From an uncultured Pelagibacteraceae bacterium (GTDB taxonomy: Bacteria; Pseudomonadota; Alphaproteobacteria; Pelagibacterales; Pelagibacteraceae), in assembly GCA_902574695.1 (NCBI GenBank), contig CACGON010000006.1:1-58915 (forward strand): a stretch of 58,915 nt of DNA. The letters are read 5' to 3'. Below, one piece after another: positions 53,159-58,915 of this stretch. The notes beneath the pieces were generated by a model. It had not been told where the DNA came from. It did no database searches and worked only from the letters and a program-made list of their open reading frames with translations. Position 1 is the first letter of the stretch. Each line of letters starts with the position of its first letter. A program made the position numbers and the translations under genes.

Positions 53159-54256
53159 ATGGAATATTTTCTTCCAATTGCAGAAGTATACGTAAGTTTA
53201 CCTTTAATATTTCTTTTAAGTCTAGTTGTAGGAGTTTTATCAGGCCTTTTTGGAGTAGGAGGGGGTTTTTTAATGACACCTTTTTTAATTTTTATGGGTA
53301 TACCGCCCGCATACGCTGTTCCAAATGAAGCAAATAATATTTTAGGAACATCTATATCAGGCTCAACAACACATTATCTTAAAGGCACTTTAGATTATAA
53401 AATGGGACTAATGATTGTAGTAGGAGGAGCAGCAGGGACTATTTTAGGAATTTTAACCTTCACATACTTTAAAGATATAGGAAAAATTAATGTGGTGATT
53501 TCACTATCATATATGTACATCCTTGCAATAATTGGAACCTTGATGCTTGTTCAGGGTATAACTGAAATCGACAGAGCTCGAAAAAAAATAGTAGTTAAAA
53601 AAAAATTGCATGAACATTATTGGATTCATGGATTACCACTAAGAATGAAATTTAAAAAATCAAAATTATACGAAAGTGCTTTCACTCCAATTATCATAGG
53701 ATTAATAGTAGGATTTATTGCTGCAATAATGGGTATTGGAGGTGCATTTATTCTTGTACCAGCTATGATTTATATAATTGGTATGCCAACAAAGTTAATT
53801 CCAGGTACATCATTGTTTGTCACAATTTTTGTTAGTGCAATAGTAACTGTCTTACATGCATTTAATTATGGATCAATAGATCTTATTTTAGTTACAGTTT
53901 TAATATTAGGCTCCATTTTAGGTGTTCAAATAGGACAAAAGGTTGGAGAAAGAGTTGATAGCTCCCAATTTAAAACAATATTAGCAATTCTGCTACTTTT
54001 AGTTGGTATTGCAGTTGCATATGACTCTTTTTTTGCCGATCATTCCGCAAGAGCCATTCAGGCTAAAGGAGCAGACTCATTAACACCAATAGCGCTGTTT
54101 GTTAGAAATTTGTTAAAAGATGCACCAATTTTATATGGAATGTTTTCAATTGTTCTAGCACTAGTATTAGGTGTGGGTGCGGCAATTATAAGGAGATTTT
54201 TATCAAATTTAAAAAAGAAATACGTTCATACACCACCACCTGCTTCACAAAAGTAA
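53159..54256 (+). CDS. TauE/SafE-family sulfite/sulfonate exporter
   Basis: A 365-residue membrane protein with eight or nine segments and two internal repeats of the family motif (GVLSGLFGVGGGFLMTPFLI and GFIAAIMGIGGAFILVPAMI). TauE/SafE proteins are proposed exporters of sulfite, sulfoacetate or related anions. It is placed between aprMBA and suyAB/xsc, in keeping with removing sulfite that exceeds the oxidation rate. Substrate is inferred. Confidence 0.88.
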   Translation: MEYFLPIAEVYVSLPLIFLLSLVVGVLSGLFGVGGGFLMTPFLIFMGIPPAYAVPNEANNILGTSISGSTTHYLKGTLDYKMGLMIVVGGAAGTILGILTFTYFKDIGKINVVISLSYMYILAIIGTLMLVQGITEIDRARKKIVVKKKLHEHYWIHGLPLRMKFKKSKLYESAFTPIIIGLIVGFIAAIMGIGGAFILVPAMIYIIGMPTKLIPGTSLFVTIFVSAIVTVLHAFNYGSIDLILVTVLILGSILGVQIGQKVGERVDSSQFKTILAILLLLVGIAVAYDSFFADHSARAIQAKGADSLTPIALFVRNLLKDAPILYGMFSIVLALVLGVGAAIIRRFLSNLKKKYVHTPPPASQK

Positions 54257-54289
54257 TTTAAATATAATTTATTTTTGTTAGATAGAATT

Positions 54290-54658
54290 ATGAAAAAAAT
54301 CTTAATTTTTATATTTTGTGTTTTAAGTTTTCAGGCATTTGCTATGGAAAAAAAGACAACTTTTGATGCCGATTTATTTAAAAAAGCACAATCAGAAGGA
54401 AAAATAGTAGTAGTAAGCTCATGGATAAAATATTGTAGCTCTTGTGCAAGCCAGATGAAAGTTCTTAATAAGGTTGAAGATGATTTTAAAAATATAGTTT
54501 ATCTTAACTTTGATGTAAGGAACAAAGATATTTCAAATTTATTGAAAGTTGAATATCAAACAACACTATTAATTTTCAAAGATAATAAAGAAGTTTATAG
54601 AAGTATAGGTGAAACTACTAAAGAAAAAATATATAAAGCTATAAATTCTTCAATTTAA
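54290..54658 (+). CDS. Periplasmic thioredoxin-like protein
   Basis: A protein of about 122 residues with a signal peptide (residues 1-18) and a thioredoxin fold carrying C49-S-S-C52 in WIKYCSSCASQ. The ATG at 54290 (MKKILIFIFC) is preferred over the in-frame TTG at 54275. It resembles the DsbD C-terminal/TlpA-like group. It follows the TauE gene by 33 bases; a role in redox of periplasmic sulfur compounds is only contextual. It converges on suyB. Confidence 0.85.
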   Translation: MKKILIFIFCVLSFQAFAMEKKTTFDADLFKKAQSEGKIVVVSSWIKYCSSCASQMKVLNKVEDDFKNIVYLNFDVRNKDISNLLKVEYQTTLLIFKDNKEVYRSIGETTKEKIYKAINSSI

Positions 54659-54661
54659 AAA

Positions 54662-55828
54662 TTAAGCACTTCTATAAAGTTTAGTCATTACAAACTCTTT
54701 ATGACCAAGGGCTTCTGCGCAAGTAAGTCTGCCGTTTGCAACTCTGACCGTTGCTTTGATAAGTTCATCTCCAGCTTGATCTAAGTTCATTTGACGTGAA
54801 AGTATTTTTGAGACGTCTACATCTATATGTTCACTCATAGTTTTTGCAGTTAACGGATTTGCTGTAAGTTTAATTACTGGCTCAATAGGATTTCCGATAA
54901 TATTTCCTTGTCCAGTAGGGAATAGATGAATATTAAAACCACCAGCAGCTTGTAAGGTTACACATTCAGCTGCTGCGGAAGAAGTATCCATAAAATATAA
55001 ACCTTTGCCTTTTGTAGGTTCTTCTGCAGGTTCTAAAACATCTATAAATTGTCTAGAGCCAATTTTTTGAAAATTTCCAAAAGCTTTTTCCTCAATTGTG
55101 GTAAGTCCACCAGCAATATTACCTGCTGTAGGTTGGCTTTCTGATAAATCATCAGTTGCTTCTTTTAATATAAAGTCATTATAGTCATTCCAAGTCTTCA
55201 TAAATTTTTTTTGAGCTTCAGGTGTTTTTCCTCTTTTAGCACAGACTGTCTCAGCACCTGTTAATTCTGATGTTTCTCCAAAACATAAATGAACTCCAAA
55301 GGGTTCTAACTTATCCATTAAATTTCCAACAGTTGGATTAGATGCAAGACCAGACGTAGTATCTGACTCTCCACATTTTACCGAAATCCAAAGATCACTC
55401 ATTGGACATTCTTCTCTTTGTTTTTCGGAAGCCCACATAGAAAACTCTTGTGCCTTTTTGGAAACTTTTGCGATTGTATCTATGTCTCCAACTCCCTCTA
55501 TACTAAAACCCTCGACTGGCTTTCCAGTTTTTGCGATAGCGTCTACAATTCTTTTAGTCCACTTAGGTTCAATTCCAATTACGATTACTGCTGCAACATT
55601 TGGATTTTTTCCAGTACCGATCATTGTTCTAAAATGTAATTCTAAGTCTGCACCAAATTGAAGTCTTCCATATGAGTGAGGAAGGGCAATCGTACCTTTA
55701 ATATTATTAGCCACAGCTTCAGCGCATGCATTTGAAATATCATCAACTGGTAAAATAATTACATGATTTCTAGTACCAGCTCTACCATTCTCTCTTTTGT
55801 ATCCTAAAAAACTTTTTGGAATTTCCAT
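54662..55828 (-). CDS. suyB: (2R)-3-sulfolactate sulfo-lyase large subunit (SuyB)
   Basis: A 388-residue UxaA-family lyase. Blocks such as [52 protein letters not shown] and [15 protein letters not shown] match SuyB as I recall it more closely than altronate dehydratase, and the paired small subunit is separate as in SuyAB. It splits sulfolactate to pyruvate and sulfite. Stop is 3 bases from the convergent thioredoxin gene. Altronate/galactarate dehydratase is the alternative. Confidence 0.85.
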   Translation of the reverse strand: MEIPKSFLGYKRENGRAGTRNHVIILPVDDISNACAEAVANNIKGTIALPHSYGRLQFGADLELHFRTMIGTGKNPNVAAVIVIGIEPKWTKRIVDAIAKTGKPVEGFSIEGVGDIDTIAKVSKKAQEFSMWASEKQREECPMSDLWISVKCGESDTTSGLASNPTVGNLMDKLEPFGVHLCFGETSELTGAETVCAKRGKTPEAQKKFMKTWNDYNDFILKEATDDLSESQPTAGNIAGGLTTIEEKAFGNFQKIGSRQFIDVLEPAEEPTKGKGLYFMDTSSAAAECVTLQAAGGFNIHLFPTGQGNIIGNPIEPVIKLTANPLTAKTMSEHIDVDVSKILSRQMNLDQAGDELIKATVRVANGRLTCAEALGHKEFVMTKLYRSA

Positions 55829-55829
55829 T

Positions 55830-56117
55830 TTACCACTTTTTTGTTTTTACATTATGAACATGAACATGTTCACCCATTTTTATACTTTTAACTACTTTAC
55901 CAATATCATGACCATATTTTAGAATAGTGTCTCCTTCTTTCAAATCTGTCATTGCTATCTTATGTCCCAGGGGTATTTCACTAATAGATTTAATTTTTGC
56001 TGACTTATCATTCTCCATAATCCAGCAATTACACTCCTGATTTGGCTTAATTTTTTCAATTACAACCACTCCTACATTATCCTTTTCATCGTGGATTATG
56101 ACTTCTGTACTGCTCAT
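55830..56117 (-). CDS. suyA: (2R)-3-sulfolactate sulfo-lyase small subunit (SuyA)
   Basis: A 95-residue SAF-domain protein: [40 protein letters not shown]-like stretch (residues 44-63) and [20 protein letters not shown]. This is the separate small subunit of SuyAB-type sulfo-lyases. One base separates it from suyB. It is divergent from xsc with an 81-base gap that holds both promoters. Confidence 0.87.
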   Translation of the reverse strand: MSSTEVIIHDEKDNVGVVVIEKIKPNQECNCWIMENDKSAKIKSISEIPLGHKIAMTDLKEGDTILKYGHDIGKVVKSIKMGEHVHVHNVKTKKW

Positions 56118-56198
56118 TATTTATTTCTTGTTTGAAATTCTTTAGATCTTATATATTAATCACATTCATTAACAAATAAAAAATTATAGAGAATTATT

Positions 56199-57986
56199 AT
56201 GAGTAAAATGACTACAGAAGAAGCTTTCATCAAAGTTCTTCAAATGCATGGCATAGAACATGCCTTTGGTATTATTGGATCAGCATTTATGCCTATCTCA
56301 GATTTATTTCCTAAAGCTGGAATTACTTTCTGGGATGTTGCGCATGAAACTAATGGTGGATTAATAGCTGATGGATATACAAGAGCAACAGGAAAAATGT
56401 CGATGGTCATTGCTCAAAACGGTCCTGGAATTACTGGACTTGTGACTCCTATAAAAACAGCTTATTGGAATCATACACCACTTTTATTAGTGACACCTCA
56501 AGCAGCAAACAAAACAATGGGGCAAGGTGGTTTCCAAGAAGTAGAACAGATGAATTTATTTAAAGATATGGTTTGCTATCAAGAGGAAGTAAGAGATCCC
56601 TCAAGAATGGCAGAAGTGCTAAATAGAGTAATTGAAAAAGCAATAAGAGGATCTGCGCCCGCTCAAATAAATGTACCAAGAGATTATTGGACTCAAGTAA
56701 TAGATATTGATTTACCTCCAATAGTAAGGTTTGAAAGACAAGGTGGAGGAAAAGATGCTATTGATCGTGCTGCTAAATTATTGTCTGAAGCAAAGTTTCC
56801 AGTGATATTGTCTGGTGCTGGAGTAGTTATTGGAAATGCTATTGAAGACTGTAAAAAATTAGCTGAAAAACTAGATGCTCCTGTTTGTAACGGGTATCAA
56901 CACAATGATAGCTTTCCAGGAAGTCATCCTTTAGCAGTTGGACCTTTAGGATACAATGGATCAAAAGCAGGTATGCAACTAATATCAAAAGCAGATGTAG
57001 TTTTAGCTTTAGGAACAAGATTAAACCCTTTTTCAACTCTGCCTGGTTATGGCATAGATTATTGGCCAAAAAACGCAAAGATTATTCAAGTTGATATGAA
57101 CCCAGATAGAATAGGTCTTACAAAAAAGGTAACAGTTGGAATTTGTGGTGATGCAAAAATGGTTGCTCAACAAATTTTAGAAAAATTATCAAAAAATGCA
57201 GGGGATAGTGGAAGAGAAGAAAGAAAAAATTTAATTCACCAAACAAAATCAGCTTGGCTGCAAACTTTAACTGGATTAGACCATGAGGATGACGATCCAG
57301 GTACTGTTTGGAACAAGGAAGCCAGAGAAAGAGATAAAGATAGAATGTCACCTCGTCAAGCGTGGAGAGCAATTCAAGAAGCAATGCCGACTGATGCAAT
57401 TATTTCAAGCGATATTGGAAATAATTGTGCAATTGGAAATGCATACCCAACATTTGAAAAAGGAAGAAAATATTTAGCACCTGGTTTATTTGGTCCATGT
57501 GGATATGGTTTTCCAGCAATTCTTGGAGCAAAAATTGGATGTCCTGAAATACCAGTGATTGGTTTTGCTGGGGATGGCGCCTTTGGTATAAGCATGAATG
57601 AAATGAGTTCCTGTGCAAGGAAAGAATGGCCAGCAATTACTATGGTTATTTTTAGAAATTATCAGTGGGGTGCTGAAAAAAGAAATTCAATTTTATGGTT
57701 TGATGATAACTTTGTTGGCACTGAATTAGATCCAGAACTAAGTTATGCAAAAGTAGCAGATGCTTGTGGATTAAAGGGTGTTACAGTGAAAACAATGGCA
57801 GAAACCACAACAGCTATAAAGCAATCATGTGAGGATCAAAAAAAAGGAATTACAACTTTTATTGAAATTATTCTTAATCAGGAATTAGGGGAACCTTTTA
57901 GACGAGATGCAATGAAAAAACCTGTTGAGGTTGCAGGTATTAAAAAAGAGGATATGAAGCCCCAGATTTCTGAAAATAATAGATGA
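56199..57986 (+). CDS. xsc: Sulfoacetaldehyde acetyltransferase Xsc
   Basis: A 595-residue ThDP enzyme that splits sulfoacetaldehyde with phosphate to acetyl phosphate and sulfite, the central step of taurine and isethionate breakdown. It has the N-terminal Glu region VAHETNGGLIADGYTRATG, IAQNGPGITGLVTPI, and the ThDP-Mg motif GDGAFGISMNEMSSCARKEW with NYQWGAEKRNS. Length and the WGAEKRN segment are Xsc-like. Divergent from suyAB; the DegT-like gene starts in its stop codon. Taurine-pyruvate aminotransferase (Tpa) or phosphotransacetylase are not in view. Confidence 0.93.
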   Translation: MSKMTTEEAFIKVLQMHGIEHAFGIIGSAFMPISDLFPKAGITFWDVAHETNGGLIADGYTRATGKMSMVIAQNGPGITGLVTPIKTAYWNHTPLLLVTPQAANKTMGQGGFQEVEQMNLFKDMVCYQEEVRDPSRMAEVLNRVIEKAIRGSAPAQINVPRDYWTQVIDIDLPPIVRFERQGGGKDAIDRAAKLLSEAKFPVILSGAGVVIGNAIEDCKKLAEKLDAPVCNGYQHNDSFPGSHPLAVGPLGYNGSKAGMQLISKADVVLALGTRLNPFSTLPGYGIDYWPKNAKIIQVDMNPDRIGLTKKVTVGICGDAKMVAQQILEKLSKNAGDSGREERKNLIHQTKSAWLQTLTGLDHEDDDPGTVWNKEARERDKDRMSPRQAWRAIQEAMPTDAIISSDIGNNCAIGNAYPTFEKGRKYLAPGLFGPCGYGFPAILGAKIGCPEIPVIGFAGDGAFGISMNEMSSCARKEWPAITMVIFRNYQWGAEKRNSILWFDDNFVGTELDPELSYAKVADACGLKGVTVKTMAETTTAIKQSCEDQKKGITTFIEIILNQELGEPFRRDAMKKPVEVAGIKKEDMKPQISENNR

Positions 57987-58915
57987 ATTATAATAAAAAA
58001 CTTCAACTAATAAAAAAAATATTTATTCAAAAAAAAAGCAAGAACAAAAAATTTACTTATCCTCTTTTAACAGATGGATACTCAAGTTCTGATTTACAAG
58101 AGGCATCAAAAGTATTGTTAAATGGTAGACTGACCATGTCTAATATTACAAAAAAGTTTGAAAAGTATTTTGCAAAAAAAATCGGTTCGAAGTATGCCCT
58201 GATGGTAAATTCAGGCTCATCTGCAAACTTACTAGCTTTATTTTGTTTAATTAATCCATATAAAAAAAAAAGACTTAAAAAAGGTGATGAGTGCATTATC
58301 CCATCACTATGCTGGTCTACATCTTTATGGCCAGTTATTCAGGCTGGTTTAAGTCCTGTTTTTGCTGATGTGAATCTTGAAACATTTACACTAGACTTAA
58401 AAAATATAAAAAAAAATATTACCAAAAAAACTAAAGCCATAATGATATTGAATGTTCTTGGTAATTGCTCTGAGCTGGATAAAATCAAAAAATTTTGTAA
58501 TAAAAAAAATATTTATTTGATCGAAGACTCTTGCGAGGCACTTGGTTCAAAATATAAAAATAAATATCTTGGAACTTTTGGTAATTTTGGAACCTTTTCT
58601 TTTTATTATTCGCATCAAATTACATCTGGAGAGGGAGGAATGATAGTTTGCGACTCCAAACAAGATTTTAATATATTAAAATCACTCAGAGCACATGGTT
58701 GGGACAGAGAAATAAATCAAAAAAACGTTAAAGATTTTAATTTTATAAATGAGGGTTTTAACTTAAGACCATTAGACTTAACAGCTTCTATTGGATTAAA
58801 TCAATTTAAAAGATTAAATAAATTAAAAAACACAAGAGCTAAAAATAGAGATAATTTAATTAAATCCTTAAAATTATCAAAAAAATGGAACAATCAATTT
58901 TCATTTTTTAATCCT
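57983..58915 (+). CDS. DegT/DnrJ-family sugar PLP enzyme with His at the PLP-Lys position, 3' end missing
   Basis: The ORF starts at an ATG overlapping the xsc stop by 4 bases and runs off the window end (311 residues seen). It has MVNSGSSANLLALFCL (phosphate-binding loop), the EDSCEALGSKY Asp region and FSFYYSHQITSGEGGMIV. In aminotransferases of this family that last motif has a Lys that binds PLP; here H211 takes the place, as in the RfbH/E1 and ColD 3-dehydrases, which use PMP and remove the sugar C-3 hydroxyl. It is probably a nucleotide-sugar 3-dehydrase for surface glycan sugars. E1 also binds a 2Fe-2S cluster through C-terminal cysteines, which are not in view. Confidence 0.8.
   Translation, partial: MNYNKKLQLIKKIFIQKKSKNKKFTYPLLTDGYSSSDLQEASKVLLNGRLTMSNITKKFEKYFAKKIGSKYALMVNSGSSANLLALFCLINPYKKKRLKKGDECIIPSLCWSTSLWPVIQAGLSPVFADVNLETFTLDLKNIKKNITKKTKAIMILNVLGNCSELDKIKKFCNKKNIYLIEDSCEALGSKYKNKYLGTFGNFGTFSFYYSHQITSGEGGMIVCDSKQDFNILKSLRAHGWDREINQKNVKDFNFINEGFNLRPLDLTASIGLNQFKRLNKLKNTRAKNRDNLIKSLKLSKKWNNQFSFFNP

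Noticed and set aside
54275-54289. TTG start five codons before the thioredoxin-like gene
   Set aside because: The ATG at 54290 begins a proper signal peptide (MKKILIFIFC).
54662-56117. Altronate/galactarate dehydratase as the identity of the SuyAB-like pair
   Set aside because: Split small and large subunits, close match to remembered SuyB blocks and placement beside xsc and aprMBA favour sulfolactate sulfo-lyase; the hexarate option is kept as the alternative.
1-58915. Search for CRISPR arrays, insertion sequences, prophage and rRNA/tRNA genes
   Set aside because: No regularly spaced repeats, transposase motifs, integrase or RNA gene signatures were seen by eye; a short degraded element could escape notice.

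Overview
The window is AT-rich alphaproteobacterial DNA of the SAR11 (Candidatus Pelagibacter) type. The evidence is the very low GC, Lys/Asn/Ile-rich proteins, tiny intergenic gaps, many 1-4 base gene overlaps, and a typical SAR11 gene set: a dimethylglycine dehydrogenase-ETF chain, aprMBA with a TauE exporter, xsc, an orphan amt, a TPP riboswitch in front of a ThiV-like symporter, and a single iron ABC transporter. This assignment is from memory of the lineage; no search was run. No rRNA, tRNA, CRISPR, insertion sequence or phage gene was seen.

Layout. 1-7984 (+): a run of tightly packed genes, namely a ureohydrolase cut by the window edge, a methyltransferase, a Rieske oxygenase, an M24 protein closely resembling DMSP lyase DddP, a kinase/nucleotidyltransferase/2OG-oxygenase trio, a GFA protein, enoyl-CoA hydratase, CoA-binding protein, MsrA and a flavodoxin-fold reductase. 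7988-11411: an IPNS-like oxygenase with an EamA exporter (-), a second GFA protein (+) and an orphan ProV-type ATPase (-). 11529-15765: class II aldolase and gamma-butyrobetaine-hydroxylase-like oxygenase (+) convergent with aldehyde dehydrogenase and hydroxyisobutyrate-dehydrogenase-like genes (-), suggesting quaternary-amine catabolism. 15824-22333: two small envelope proteins, then DMGDH, EtfB, EtfA and ETF-quinone oxidoreductase, a complete route from a methylated amine to quinone. 22334-25479: DUF2237, 2OG oxygenase and HisI (-), then FolE, an AcuI-like acrylyl-CoA reductase and a LysR regulator (+).

26400-30436: a Fur-type operator, FutA, a 56-residue Cys protein, a predicted RNA pseudoknot covering the next ribosome-binding site, and FutB and FutC. 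30440-33463: an ScfR/RamB-type regulator divergent from isocitrate lyase across an array of TTTGTAAA repeats and a 55-residue ORF. 33481-38106: terminator, TPP riboswitch, ThiV-like symporter, RseP, HU and Amt. 38105-49309: mixed housekeeping genes (a glycosyltransferase-like protein, rhodanese, ABA4-like, RecX, GFA, CysQ, DUF3553, MnmA, a 27-residue basic peptide, cystathionine beta-lyase, MFS, PabB-PabA-PabC, HIT).

49395-57986 is an organosulfonate/sulfite block. SuyAB and Xsc release sulfite from sulfolactate and sulfoacetaldehyde; AprMBA oxidises it and a TauE-type permease may export it. Two unrecognised small ORFs and a periplasmic thioredoxin-like protein sit among these genes. The window ends inside a DegT-family sugar enzyme whose PLP lysine position holds histidine, as in 3-dehydrases of the RfbH/ColD type.
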